A stretch of DNA of 64,000 nucleotides, from the NCBI RefSeq assembly GCF_000799735.1, contig NZ_JUHH01000001.1, forward strand, positions 310,001-374,000, given 5' to 3'. The first letter of the stretch is position 1. Each line of letters opens with the position of its first letter. Made by a program: the position numbers and the translations under genes. This stretch comes from Methylotenera sp. G11. Its GTDB lineage: Bacteria; Pseudomonadota; Gammaproteobacteria; Burkholderiales; Methylophilaceae. A model generated the notes under the pieces. That model saw only the letters and a list, made by a program, of their open reading frames with translations, did not search any database and was not told the origin of the DNA. Shown here one piece after another: positions 47,501-55,840 of the stretch.

Positions 47501-47643
47501 TTGATATCAAACTGGACCTCGTTAAAGTATATATCGATATGGAAGATGTAGAAGGTGCCCGCGACCTGCTGGATGAAGTGCTTAAAGAGGGTGGGCCTCA
47601 GCAGCGTTTAACAGCTGAAAAACTGTTGGCAAGCCTGGCCTAG
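44587..47643 (+). CDS. fimV: FimV-like peptidoglycan-binding protein
   Basis: A very acidic protein of about 1018 residues. Signal peptide (about 1-25, ISLAVCLAFMPIYGLAAG), FimV N-terminal domain (LGKLSVNSGLGEPLKAEIDL), LysM domain at about 200-262 (YELTTQRGDTLNTIAKGMQV), coiled coil (ALKEAHERTTALESQIADM), Ala/Pro linker, one membrane helix at about 483-506 (LFMLGGAGGVALLGAGWVYL), then TPR-type helices and the C-terminal FimV motif (IDIKLDLVKVYIDMEDVEGA). The cytoplasmic region carries about eight short motifs of the form D-F-x-F. FimV localises polar and twitching-motility complexes. GTG 44587 is preferred for the AAAGG upstream. Confidence 0.88.
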   Translation: MHKSKINKISLAVCLAFMPIYGLAAGLGKLSVNSGLGEPLKAEIDLLSVTPDELSSLTAVIASEEAYALQGIPRLGVHGNIKVELAKNPDGSPVLRLRSLQPIDDPYLDMLIQVDWASGRLLREYTILLDPPGYKQSINEERATSVINKPGSAATGNISTQSGAYAATASQPAPAKAKSSKKSGTKNTKDSEPTESSIGATESYELTTQRGDTLNTIAKGMQVDGISLDQMLVGLFEANKNAFVDGNMNRLKVGQIVKIPSKETLSAISPKQAAQEVKVHSENWNAYRNSLAGNVMAAPATEESERKQSASGKIASAEDKAAPVKSGPQDVVKLSAGGKTAEQGGKSSAEADAKVLALQEEATAREKALKEAHERTTALESQIADMQKLLALKSQTMADMQKTADAAAKPADAKPVEQAQPAQAAALPDAAPAAPEVANADQPAAEPAKQVAPAAEAKKPAVVKAPVQAPPEEEPSFLASLLESVNLFMLGGAGGVALLGAGWVYLRNKRRKELDSFERGILTSGGLRANTVFGNTTGNATSSADTSFLTDFAQSADGGMIDTNDVDPIAEAEVYMAYGRDAQAEEILKDAISKEPKRYELHLKLLEMYAARKDASAFEAIAGELYTTLGSDDPTWAKVAELGITVEPDNPLYDVSQIVPSVPAAKSVETNVVSDTADAGLGNDLEFSFDQPKLESAAQPALDSASAQVESFDLGGLGDNANAQDVVAADAIAADTIAVDTIESAAAENKPAADNSMDFNFPDFGTFASATEGAATISDEPSFAPADQQSAALTAASVAEDSSAVAGLDFNFAQAEPAEAPVAMAETSDFNFEAFTDTVTPADEEDKTGSSALDSMDFSFEGFAEPTEVNGSKADTSAFEGINLNFETEVVSGAASGMSIAEDKPEEISFDFPLVDEQESGDLMQSEANNFDFSAISLDLSGGEPVVEEAPQVAADVAVPELAAVAAENPDIDIKLDLVKVYIDMEDVEGARDLLDEVLKEGGPQQRLTAEKLLASLA

Positions 47644-47656
47644 ATCTATTTGGCAA

Positions 47657-47688
47657 TAAAAAAGCCGAGCGATAGCTCGGCTTTTTTG
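47657..47688 (+). terminator. Terminator after fimV
   Basis: AAGCCGAGC and GCTCGGCTT form a 9-bp stem with a GATA loop, flanked by an A-tract and T6; both strands could terminate. 14 bases after the fimV stop codon. Confidence 0.9.
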
Positions 47689-47770
47689 TTCAATATCCAT
47701 TAGCTGTTCAGGCCAACGATAGTATGATTCAGCAATTAATGCATCCAATTACAATGACTGATGGAAATAC

Positions 47771-48400
47771 ATGCATCCATTCATAAAAATTCTGTGTTTT
47801 ATCGCGCTGTTATTGCTCATGGGCATGGTCAGCACGCTCATGCTTTTTGCCCTCATGATGCTTTGTCTGGTGCTGGTTTCCAGCCTGAAAGTGCCTGCTT
47901 TCCTGCACGCGGTTAAGCGTATGCGCTGGTTATTTTTATCCATATTCATGATTTATGCGTTTGGCACCCCCGGGGAACTGATCCCCACTTTCCCTGTTTA
48001 CTTCGCGCCTACTTACGAAGGGCTATGGTCGGGGTTTGTGCAAATAGAAAAACTGTTGATCGCATTGGCTGCCTTGAGCCTGCTATTGACTGGAACGCCA
48101 AGGGGACAAATGATGCTGGGCTTGTATATGCTGCTGACGCCGCTTAAGTTTGCAGGCTTAAATATAGAACGCTTTTCTGCGCGGCTGATGCTGACGCTGG
48201 ATTATGTGGAGCAGCTTGCTGCAGAAGATAAAAATAATTTCAGTTTCAGTCAGTTGGACGAAATTGACGCATCAATAGGCAGCCTGCCGCAGGTGGGCAT
48301 GGTTTCGTTTCAGAAGCTGCCATTTGGCTTTGTTGACAAAGTGATGATGTTTTTGCTGACGGCGATATTTGTTTTTATGATTTACCGAGGTTTTGCATGA
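47771..48400 (+). CDS. EcfT/CbiQ-like integral membrane protein
   Basis: A 209-residue inner-membrane protein with about five to six helices (FIKILCFIALLLLMGMVST; MRWLFLSIFMIYAFGT; KLLIALAALSLLLTGTP; VMMFLLTAIFVFMIY at the end). The cytoplasmic segment NIERFSARLMLTLDYVEQLA resembles the coupling helices of energy-coupling-factor T proteins, which pair with ABC ATPases. No ATPase or substrate-binding gene is nearby, so either it uses shared ATPases or is only a distant relative. Function unknown. Overlaps truA by four bases (ATGA), so it is translated with it. Confidence 0.7.
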   Translation: MHPFIKILCFIALLLLMGMVSTLMLFALMMLCLVLVSSLKVPAFLHAVKRMRWLFLSIFMIYAFGTPGELIPTFPVYFAPTYEGLWSGFVQIEKLLIALAALSLLLTGTPRGQMMLGLYMLLTPLKFAGLNIERFSARLMLTLDYVEQLAAEDKNNFSFSQLDEIDASIGSLPQVGMVSFQKLPFGFVDKVMMFLLTAIFVFMIYRGFA

Positions 48401-49185
48401 GGGTTGCATTAGGTGTTTCTTATGATGGGGCGCAGTTCTGCGGCTGGCAGAGCCAGCCATCGGCCTGTGGTGTGCAGGATACACTGGAAGCCGCAATTGC
48501 GGCGGTTGCCCAGCATGCGGTCAGGATCCATGCTGCCGGCCGCACGGATACCGGCGTGCATGCGCTAGGCCAGGTTGTGCATTTTGAAACGCATGCGCAG
48601 CGCCCGCTATCTGCATGGGTGCGTGGCGTGAATGCCCATCTGCCGGATACGGTCAGGGTGACCTGGGCGCATCTTGTTGCTGATGAATTCCATGCGCGCT
48701 TTTCAGCATTCAGCCGCAGTTACCAATATCTGCTATATAACGCACCGGTGGCTTCTGCCTTGATGGCGGGCAAAGCTGGCTGGTTTCATCTGCCGCTTGA
48801 TTTTGCCGCAATGCAGGAGGGCGCTGCGTATTTGCTCGGCGAGCATGATTTTAGTGCTTTCCGCGCTTCCGAGTGCCAGGCAAAGTCTCCGGTCAGGACG
48901 ATCACGCAAGCTGAAATCCAGGTGTGCGGGCGTTATTTTGTATTTTCTTTTTCAGCTAATGCTTTTTTGCAGCATCAGGTAAGGAATATGATCGGTGCGC
49001 TTATCTATGTCGGTAAGGGTGCGCATCCGCCAGCTTATATCAAGGAGCTGTTGCAGCAGCGAGACCGGACTTTGTCGCCGCCAACATTCGCACCTTGCGG
49101 GCTTTACCTGACCGGGGTAGGCTACGACGGCAAATGGGGCTTGCCAGCAGGCAGTGCGTCAGATGGCTTGCATGTGCTGATTTAG
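48397..49185 (+). CDS. truA: tRNA pseudouridine(38-40) synthase TruA
   Basis: Isomerises uridines 38-40 of the anticodon arm. Catalytic aspartate in AAGRTDTGVHALGQV; RSYQYLLYN and the RNMIGALIYVGKG segment are conserved. 262 residues is usual. Starts within the last codons of the EcfT-like gene. Followed by trpF after 48 bases. Confidence 0.97.
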   Translation: MRVALGVSYDGAQFCGWQSQPSACGVQDTLEAAIAAVAQHAVRIHAAGRTDTGVHALGQVVHFETHAQRPLSAWVRGVNAHLPDTVRVTWAHLVADEFHARFSAFSRSYQYLLYNAPVASALMAGKAGWFHLPLDFAAMQEGAAYLLGEHDFSAFRASECQAKSPVRTITQAEIQVCGRYFVFSFSANAFLQHQVRNMIGALIYVGKGAHPPAYIKELLQQRDRTLSPPTFAPCGLYLTGVGYDGKWGLPAGSASDGLHVLI

Positions 49186-49233
49186 CGTTACAATGGCGTT
49201 TTCCGGTTTTGTATCGGCAACAGGGATGATCGA

Positions 49234-49866
49234 TTGAGAGTCAGAGCTAAAATTTGCGGCATTACACGCGTTGAAGATGCCATCAGCGCAGTGGATAACG
49301 GGGCTGATGCAATCGGCCTGGTTTTTTATGCGCCAAGCCCGCGTAAAGTTGCGATTGAGCAGGCTGCTGAAATAGCGGACAGGATCCCGGCTTTTGTGAC
49401 GGTGGTCGGCTTGTTTGTGAACGCCGAGCCAGATTTTGTGCGTGAAGTCATCGCACGCGTGAAGCTCGATTTGCTGCAATTCCATGGTGATGAAACGCCG
49501 CAGCAGTGCGCAAGTTATGGTTTGCCATTTATCAAGGCGATACGCGTTAAGTCGGACACAAATTTGGTACAATGTGCGAAAGATTTTTCCGCATCGAAAG
49601 CATTGCTGCTCGATACCTTCACCGAAGGCGTTGCAGGCGGCACCGGTCATGTGTTCGATTGGAACCTGATTCCTGAATCGCTGGGCAAGCCAGTCATATT
49701 GGCAGGCGGCCTCAATGCGCAGAACGTGGCGCAGGCAATCAGCCAGGTCAAGCCATACGCGGTAGATGTGAGTGGCGGTGTGGAAATATCAAAAGGCATC
49801 AAAGATGCGGCAAAAATTGCCTCATTCATGCAGCAGGTTTATATAAAACAGGGAAACACGGAATAA
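49234..49866 (+). CDS. trpF: Phosphoribosylanthranilate isomerase
   Basis: Amadori rearrangement in tryptophan synthesis, a TIM barrel of 210 residues. [19 protein letters not shown] with the catalytic cysteine near the N-terminus, [13 protein letters not shown], and the general-acid aspartate in [20 protein letters not shown]. Starts with TTG at 49234 behind a GGGA ribosome site. Order truA-trpF-trpB-trpA-accD is conserved; a 168-base structured gap precedes trpB. Confidence 0.96.
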   Translation: MRVRAKICGITRVEDAISAVDNGADAIGLVFYAPSPRKVAIEQAAEIADRIPAFVTVVGLFVNAEPDFVREVIARVKLDLLQFHGDETPQQCASYGLPFIKAIRVKSDTNLVQCAKDFSASKALLLDTFTEGVAGGTGHVFDWNLIPESLGKPVILAGGLNAQNVAQAISQVKPYAVDVSGGVEISKGIKDAAKIASFMQQVYIKQGNTE

Positions 49867-49923
49867 ATCGCCGGGCGGGATAAAGCGTAGCCGTCAATGG
49901 CATGTCCGTAGAGTGATGCGCTG

Positions 49924-50022
49924 TACCAGTACCTGGTATATAACAAGGGGCAAGTAGTGCAGAATTTTGTTCCTGCAGGCACTTGTTCCGCGTTTCCTTA
50001 GGTCTAAACGCACAGGTTTTTT
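49924..50022 (+). promoter_or_regulatory. Structured leader upstream of trpB
   Basis: Three dyads lie in sequence in the trpF-trpB gap: TACCAG-TAC-CTGGTA (49924-49938), a two-helix hairpin with CAAGT...ACTTG ends (49951-49985), and GCGTTT/AAACGC (49990-50011) followed after five bases by T6 at 50017-50022, just ahead of the trpB ribosome site. The last looks like a terminator in front of trpB, so attenuation is possible. No Trp-rich leader peptide is found. Confidence 0.4.
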
Positions 50023-50034
50023 GGAGAGTGAATA

Positions 50035-51237
50035 ATGCAGTTATATGACATGCCGGATGCACGTGGGCATTTTGGACAATATGGTGGTACGTTTGTAGCG
50101 GAAACTTTGGTGGAAGCGCTGGAAGAACTGCGCGTGATGTATGAGAAATACCGCCATGATCCAGAGTTTCTGGCCGAGTATCATTATGATTTGAAGCATT
50201 TTGTTGGCCGGCCAAGCCCGATTTACCACGCGAGGCGTTTATCGGAAAAAGTAGGCGGCGCCCAAATCTATCTCAAACGCGAAGACCTGAACCACACCGG
50301 CGCGCATAAAATCAATAATACTATTGGCCAGGCATTGCTGGCCAAGCGCATGGGTAAGCCGCGCGTGATTGCAGAAACCGGTGCCGGCCAGCATGGTGTG
50401 GCAACTGCAACCATTGCAGCGCGCCTGGGTCTGGAATGCGTCGTTTACATGGGTAGCGAAGACGTCAAGCGTCAGGCGCCGAACGTGTTCAGGATGAAAT
50501 TGCTGGGTGCAACCGTGGTTCCGGTTGAAAGCGGCTCTAAAACCCTGAAGGATGCTTTGAATGAAGCGATGCGCGATTGGGTCACCAATGTGCATAATAC
50601 TTTTTACATTATCGGTACCGTGGCTGGACCTCACCCATACCCGATGATGGTGCGTGATTTCCAGGCAGTGATTGGCGATGAAGCCAAGGTGCAGATGATG
50701 GAGATGGCAGGTCGCCAGCCGGATGCCGTCGTTGCCTGTGTAGGCGGCGGTTCCAATGCGATGGGCATTTTCTACCCTTATATCGATGTGCCTGGCGTAC
50801 GCCTGATCGGTGTTGAAGCCGCCGGCCATGGCCTTGAATCCGGTATGCATGCCGCACCGCTGACTGCGAACAGTCCGGTAGGGGTTTTGCATGGTAACCG
50901 TACTTACCTGATGCAGGATGCCGATGGCCAGATTATCGAGACGCACTCGGTTTCAGCCGGCCTGGATTATCCTGGCGTCGGCCCTGAGCATGCCTGGCTG
51001 AAAGACATCAAGCGTGCTGAATATGTGGCAATTACGGACGATGAGGCGATGGCCGCTTTCCATAACCTGTGCCGTACCGAAGGCATTATTCCTGCGCTCG
51101 AATCCAGTCATGCGCTGGCTTATGGCGAAAAGCTGGCTAAAACCATGAGTAAAGACCAGATCGTGCTGGTCAACTTGTCCGGCCGTGGCGATAAGGATAT
51201 CAACACGGTTGCCAAGCTTGCTAATATCACGCTGTAA
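50035..51237 (+). CDS. trpB: Tryptophan synthase beta chain
   Basis: Condenses indole with serine to tryptophan using pyridoxal phosphate. [20 protein letters not shown] carries the PLP lysine; EWVTNV-like [15 protein letters not shown] and the phosphate loop [12 protein letters not shown] are clear; the C-terminal [12 protein letters not shown] is conserved. 400 residues. Preceded by GGAGAG ribosome site. Confidence 0.98.
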   Translation: MQLYDMPDARGHFGQYGGTFVAETLVEALEELRVMYEKYRHDPEFLAEYHYDLKHFVGRPSPIYHARRLSEKVGGAQIYLKREDLNHTGAHKINNTIGQALLAKRMGKPRVIAETGAGQHGVATATIAARLGLECVVYMGSEDVKRQAPNVFRMKLLGATVVPVESGSKTLKDALNEAMRDWVTNVHNTFYIIGTVAGPHPYPMMVRDFQAVIGDEAKVQMMEMAGRQPDAVVACVGGGSNAMGIFYPYIDVPGVRLIGVEAAGHGLESGMHAAPLTANSPVGVLHGNRTYLMQDADGQIIETHSVSAGLDYPGVGPEHAWLKDIKRAEYVAITDDEAMAAFHNLCRTEGIIPALESSHALAYGEKLAKTMSKDQIVLVNLSGRGDKDINTVAKLANITL

Positions 51238-51384
51238 AATGCAGGCTCTGCACCGCAGGCGCGCTGGCTTTGCAGGCACTCAGCCGCCTGTGATGCGGCG
51301 TGCCGCCATGCTTTGCTGCATGGAGGTTTGCCTGCCCGGGCACTTTGCATCCCCTAATTTTTTTAAATATTAATAAAACATCAT
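51238..51384 (+). other. GC-rich trpB-trpA spacer
   Basis: 147 bases, unlike the few bases usual between trpB and trpA. It is GC-rich with three GCAGGC copies and a 6-bp hairpin CCATGC/GCATGG at 51306-51323, ending with an AT-rich stretch. No reading frame of note. It might be an intergenic repeat of REP type; single copies cannot prove it. Confidence 0.35.
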
Positions 51385-52191
51385 ATGTCACGTATTCAAT
51401 CAACGTTTGCTTCTTTGAAACAGCAAGGTAAAACTGCTTTAATCCCTTACATTACTGCAGGTGATCCGCACCCGAAACATACAGTCAATTTAATGCACAC
51501 GCTGGTTAAGCACGGCGCGGACATGATCGAGCTTGGTGTGCCTTTTTCTGACCCTATGGCCGATGGTCCGGTGATCCAGCGTGCCAGCGAGCGCGCTTTG
51601 GTGCATAAAGTGGGTTTGACAGCAGTGCTTGAGATGGTGAAAACCTTTCGCCAGACTGACCAGAAAACGCCGATTATCCTCATGGGTTATGCCAACCCGA
51701 TTGAAGCAATAGGCGCAACCGTATTTGCTGACCGTGCCAAGGCTGCGGATGTTGACGGCGTTATTACTGTGGATTACCCGCCTGAAGAATGCGGTGATTT
51801 TGTTAAGGAATTGCGCGCACGCGGCATTGATCCGGTATTTTTGCTGTCACCGACGACCGAGCCTAAACGCGTTGAGCTGATCGTGAACCAGGCCAGCGGT
51901 TTTGTCTACTATGTTTCGCTCAAAGGGGTTACCGGTGCCGCCAACCTGAATATTGAAGAAGTTTCAGGCCGTGTTGCCTCAATTCGCAAGCAGACAGACC
52001 TGCCGGTAGGGGTGGGCTTTGGCATTCGTGATGCGGCTACGGCGAAAGCGACCGCTGCGATTGCGGATGCTGTCGTGGTGGGCAGCCGCATGGTACAGGC
52101 GATTGAAGCGTCCAATGACGATAATCTGCTGGATAACGTCGCCGCGCTTATGACTGAATTAAAAACAGCAGTTGATGCTGCTAAAAAATAA
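51385..52191 (+). CDS. trpA: Tryptophan synthase alpha chain
   Basis: Cleaves indoleglycerol phosphate to indole and glyceraldehyde 3-phosphate. Catalytic glutamate in [19 protein letters not shown] and aspartate in [13 protein letters not shown]; phosphate site [12 protein letters not shown]. 268 residues. accD follows after 12 bases. Confidence 0.98.
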   Translation: MSRIQSTFASLKQQGKTALIPYITAGDPHPKHTVNLMHTLVKHGADMIELGVPFSDPMADGPVIQRASERALVHKVGLTAVLEMVKTFRQTDQKTPIILMGYANPIEAIGATVFADRAKAADVDGVITVDYPPEECGDFVKELRARGIDPVFLLSPTTEPKRVELIVNQASGFVYYVSLKGVTGAANLNIEEVSGRVASIRKQTDLPVGVGFGIRDAATAKATAAIADAVVVGSRMVQAIEASNDDNLLDNVAALMTELKTAVDAAKK

Positions 52192-52203
52192 AGGGAATAC
52201 ACA

Positions 52204-53067
52204 ATGGGCTGGTTAAATAAATTACCGCAAAAGATTAAGCGTGTTGTTGGCGCTGATAAAAAAACCGTTCCTGAAGGCTTATGGATCAAATGTCCATCCT
52301 GCCAATCAGTGCTTTACCGTAAGGATCTTGAAGATAATGCCGAAGTTTGCCCGAAATGCAGCTACCATAACCGTATTGGTGCCCGTGCGCGCCTTGTGCA
52401 GTTGCTGGATGCTGAAGGGCAGTTTGAAATCGGTGCCAGCGTGCAGCCGACGGATCCGCTGAAATTCAAAGACAGTAAAAGCTATGCTGACCGTATTAAA
52501 GAGTCACAAAAAGCCGTCAACGAAAAAGATGCATTGATCGTGATTCAGGGCGCAATCAAGGGTGTTCCTGTGGTGGCTGCCGCTTTTGAGTTCAAGTATA
52601 TGGGTGGCTCGATGGGCTCGGTGGTCGGTGAGCGCTTTGCACGCGGTGTGCAGACGGCGATCGATAACAAGATGGCATTCGTATGTATCTCGGCCAGTGG
52701 CGGCGCGCGTATGCAGGAAGGCTTGCTGTCACTGATGCAGATGGCAAAAACAAGTGCTGCACTGACTCAGTTAAGTAATGCGGGACTGCCTTTCATTTCT
52801 GTGCTGACCGACCCGACCATGGGCGGTGTTTCAGCGAGTTTTGCCATGCTGGGCGATGTGATCGTGGCTGAACCCCAGGCGCTGATCGGTTTTGCCGGGC
52901 CGCGCGTCATTGAGCAGACTGTGCGCGAAACCTTGCCTGATGGTTTCCAGCGCGCTGAATTCCTGCTGGAGCATGGTGCCATCGACCTGATTATTGACCG
53001 CCGTGAAATGCGTAACAGGCTTGCTGCATTGCTTTCCAGCTTAATGCGCCTGCCGGCAGCGGCTTGA
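52204..53067 (+). CDS. accD: Acetyl-CoA carboxylase carboxyltransferase beta subunit
   Basis: Transfers the carboxyl group from biotin to acetyl-CoA with AccA, first step of fatty-acid synthesis. N-terminal C4 zinc finger ([15 protein letters not shown] and VCPKCSYH) then the crotonase-fold core ([60 protein letters not shown]). 287 residues. The trpA-accD-folC order is common. Confidence 0.98.
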   Translation: MGWLNKLPQKIKRVVGADKKTVPEGLWIKCPSCQSVLYRKDLEDNAEVCPKCSYHNRIGARARLVQLLDAEGQFEIGASVQPTDPLKFKDSKSYADRIKESQKAVNEKDALIVIQGAIKGVPVVAAAFEFKYMGGSMGSVVGERFARGVQTAIDNKMAFVCISASGGARMQEGLLSLMQMAKTSAALTQLSNAGLPFISVLTDPTMGGVSASFAMLGDVIVAEPQALIGFAGPRVIEQTVRETLPDGFQRAEFLLEHGAIDLIIDRREMRNRLAALLSSLMRLPAAA

Positions 53068-53163
53068 TAAAGGTTCGCACTCCTCAGTCGGCTTCACTTT
53101 TTATGCGCTTATTGTGTCATACGCCTATTTTGAAAGGGTCTGCAAAGACCGAGATTGACTTGC

Positions 53164-54534
53164 ATGTCTGAAGAACCGGCAGTAAACATCGTACAAAGAG
53201 ACCTGACCGCATGGTTAAGCCATATTGAGCAGCTCCACCCCAAAGCGATCGCAATGGGACTGGAGCGGGTCAGGCTGGTGATAGAGCGTTTGGCATTGGT
53301 GCCGAACTTCAAAATTATCACAGTTGCCGGCACTAACGGCAAAGGTTCTACCTGTGCCATGCTTGGGCAGATTTACAAGCAGGCCGGCTATCGGGTCGGC
53401 TGTTATACCTCACCGCATTTGCTGCGATATAACGAGAGGGTGCGTATCAATGGCGATGAAGTCGGTGACGCGGACCTTTGTACCGCATTTGCGGCTGTAG
53501 AACAAGCCAGGCTGGGGCTGGCTGGTGGCGATGAAGAAATAGCCCTGACCTATTTTGAAGTCGGCACGCTCGCGGCAGTCTGGCATTTTGTCCAGTCGCG
53601 AATCGATATTGCAATACTCGAGATCGGGCTTGGCGGGCGCCTGGATGCCGTTAATGCATTCGAGCCTGATTGCGCTGTTGTAACCAGTATCGATATTGAT
53701 CATCAGGAGTTTTTGGGCAACACGCGCGAAAGCATCGGCGCTGAAAAGGCCGGCGTGTACCGCGCTTCCATTCCTGCCATCTGCGGTGACGCAAATCCTC
53801 CTCAAAGCCTTGTTTCCTACGCACATAAAGTCGGTGCGGATTTTAAATGCATCAGGCGTGACTTCGATTGCGAAACATCGGCATCTGGCTGGCACTACCT
53901 GGTGAATCAGCAGGTAGTGTACGCTTTGCCGCTACCGGCGCTGGAAGGCGACTACCAGTTGATGAACGCATCATGTGCCGTTACTGCTGTTCAGTCGCTG
54001 CAGCCTGTGCTGCCTGTAGGCGGCGAGGCAATAGCCGCTGCAATGAGCGCCGTGAAACTTGCCGGCCGTTTTCAAACGGTTTCAGAATCACCCCGGCTGA
54101 TTCTGGATGTTGCACATAACCCGCATGCTGCATGCGTGCTGGCAAAAAACCTGAAAGCGCACAGGGTGCAAACCAGTCATGAAGGTCATGCAAAAGCAGG
54201 CAAAACAATCGCCGTATTCGCAATGCTGGCAGACAAGGATATTAAAGGCGTTGTGAATGCAGTCAAGGATGAGGTCGACTACTGGTATGTAGCCGATGTC
54301 GATCATATACGCAGTGCGCCAGCCAGCGAGCTGGTAAAAACGGTTCTTGAAGTCGTGCCGCAAGCCCGGATTAAAATATTCGATTCTGCAGCCGATGCCT
54401 GCAGGCAAGCTTGTATTGATATGGAAGTCTGTATTGATAGAAACGAAAATGATAAAATAATCGTGTTCGGTTCCTTCTTTACCGTTTCAAATGTAATGCA
54501 GTACCTGAACGATCATGCAGATATCCATTTTTGA
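53164..54534 (+). CDS. folC: Folylpolyglutamate synthase/dihydrofolate synthase
   Basis: Adds glutamate to dihydropteroate and folates. Mur-ligase fold: P-loop VAGTNGKGSTCAMLGQIYKQ, YFEVGTLAAVWHFVQ, LEIGLGGRLDAVNAF (metal/ATP), and DVAHNPHAACVLAKNL. 456 residues. ATG 53164 (MSEEPAVN) is preferred to the TTG at 53155 as the latter has no better ribosome site. folC is a pure folate gene, so this cell makes tetrahydrofolate as well as the methanopterin-type cofactor inferred from the 8.4-11.7 kb cluster. Confidence 0.95.
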   Translation: MSEEPAVNIVQRDLTAWLSHIEQLHPKAIAMGLERVRLVIERLALVPNFKIITVAGTNGKGSTCAMLGQIYKQAGYRVGCYTSPHLLRYNERVRINGDEVGDADLCTAFAAVEQARLGLAGGDEEIALTYFEVGTLAAVWHFVQSRIDIAILEIGLGGRLDAVNAFEPDCAVVTSIDIDHQEFLGNTRESIGAEKAGVYRASIPAICGDANPPQSLVSYAHKVGADFKCIRRDFDCETSASGWHYLVNQQVVYALPLPALEGDYQLMNASCAVTAVQSLQPVLPVGGEAIAAAMSAVKLAGRFQTVSESPRLILDVAHNPHAACVLAKNLKAHRVQTSHEGHAKAGKTIAVFAMLADKDIKGVVNAVKDEVDYWYVADVDHIRSAPASELVKTVLEVVPQARIKIFDSAADACRQACIDMEVCIDRNENDKIIVFGSFFTVSNVMQYLNDHADIHF

Positions 54535-54545
54535 AGGAAGCAGTA

Positions 54546-55229
54546 ATGCCACCTGATTTACCTAACGAGCAGGAGCTGATGCTAAAGAAAAGGGCGCGCC
54601 GCCGCCTGGTGGGCGCGGTAGCACTTGTGCTGCTGATGGTCATTATCCTGCCGCAGGTGTTGCAGGATCGCGCGCTCCTGGCGCAGCAGGAACCTATCCG
54701 GATCACGATGCCGGAAATTGCAAATGCAAGCCCAGAACCCACAGTTAATCATGCTGTGGCTGAGCCAGCCGGCCAGCAGGATGTTGCGGCGCCTGAACTG
54801 GCAAAACCGGAGCCGGCAAAACCTGTTGGACCGGTTTTGGATGTTAAAGCGCTTGTGGAAGCCAAAAAACCTGAAATTACACCGCCGGAAGAAACCTTGG
54901 CGCCTAAGCCTGAAAAGAAAGTTGAAGTGAAGGCTGTTGAGGCTGGCAAACTCCCTGAGGCCGGAAAAACCGAAACAAAAACGCCTGTTAAGTCTGCTGA
55001 GTCATTTACGGTGCAGGTTGGCGTCTATTCTGACGTCGCTAATGTTAAGCGCTTGCAGGAGCAGTTAAAGCAGGCAGGATTCAGCACCCACACAGAAAAA
55101 GTCACAACGCCTAAGGGCGACAGTCTCCGTCTTAAAGCAGGTAACTTTAAGTCTCGCGAGGATGCGGTTGCAGCCTTAGGCAAGATTAAAGCAGCAGGAT
55201 TGTCCGGTATTGTCATCGGTAATGATTAA
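54546..55229 (+). CDS. SPOR-domain protein (DedD-like)
   Basis: About 227 residues. A basic N-terminus (KKRARRRLVG) precedes one membrane helix (about 14-34, VGAVALVLLMVIILPQVL), a long Pro/Ala/Glu/Lys periplasmic linker, and a C-terminal SPOR domain (SFTVQVGVYSDVANVKRLQE ... LRLKAGNFKSREDAVAALGK) that binds denuded peptidoglycan at the septum. In-frame TTG at 54531 belongs to the AAGGA ribosome site, so ATG 54546 is the start. Position between folC and cvpA is as for dedD. Confidence 0.9.
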   Translation: MPPDLPNEQELMLKKRARRRLVGAVALVLLMVIILPQVLQDRALLAQQEPIRITMPEIANASPEPTVNHAVAEPAGQQDVAAPELAKPEPAKPVGPVLDVKALVEAKKPEITPPEETLAPKPEKKVEVKAVEAGKLPEAGKTETKTPVKSAESFTVQVGVYSDVANVKRLQEQLKQAGFSTHTEKVTTPKGDSLRLKAGNFKSREDAVAALGKIKAAGLSGIVIGND

Positions 55230-55300
55230 AACATTGGTGGAAGTTACCCCGGCTATTTTTTCGGTGCCGGACCGGTTAATTGCAATTGAGATAAAAAACG

Positions 55301-55792
55301 ATGACGTTTTTTGATTATGCAGTACTGACAATCGTAGGGTTGTCTGTCATATTTAGCGTGATGCGCGGTTTGGTCAAGGAAGTGCTGTCGATTCTCGGTT
55401 GGATCGCTGCGTTTTATGTGGGCCGGACGTACACCAGCCAGCTGGTGCCGATGATGCCGCCGGACATACCTACGGAATCGCTGCGTATACTTGCGGCATT
55501 CCTGGTGCTTTTTTTAGCAACACTTTTGCTTTCAACTTTACTTGCTATAGCAATTTCTGCAGTCTTTAAAAAAATCGGCCTGGGATGGCTTAACCGTTTA
55601 CTGGGGGCTTTCTTCGGAGTGCTCAGGGGCTTATTGATCGTGTGCATACTGGTATTTCTTGCCGGGCTGACTGAGATACCGAAAGATGCAAGATGGAAAA
55701 ACGCGATGTTCAGTTCGCCAATCGAGGCGCTGGTCATTGGCATGTTGCCCTGGCTGCCTGCGAGCATAGCCGGGCATGTTAAATACGACTAA
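55301..55792 (+). CDS. cvpA: CvpA family membrane protein
   Basis: 163 residues, four membrane helices (about 3-20, 25-46, 64-88, 100-124: e.g. LLSTLLAIAISAVFKKIGLG and GLLIVCILVFLAGLT). Named for colicin V production in E. coli but of broad, poorly known role in envelope stress. Upstream of purF as in most proteobacteria, with 48 bases between. Confidence 0.94.
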   Translation: MTFFDYAVLTIVGLSVIFSVMRGLVKEVLSILGWIAAFYVGRTYTSQLVPMMPPDIPTESLRILAAFLVLFLATLLLSTLLAIAISAVFKKIGLGWLNRLLGAFFGVLRGLLIVCILVFLAGLTEIPKDARWKNAMFSSPIEALVIGMLPWLPASIAGHVKYD

Positions 55793-55840
55793 AGAATTTA
55801 CTATTTTTAAATATGCAATTTATCAGTTAAGGTTCAAAAC

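Noticed and set aside
46656-47510. Antisense Ser/Ala-rich frame of 284 codons opposite fimV
   Set aside because: Produced by the Ala/Glu/Asp-rich codon pattern of fimV on the other strand; composition is not protein-like.
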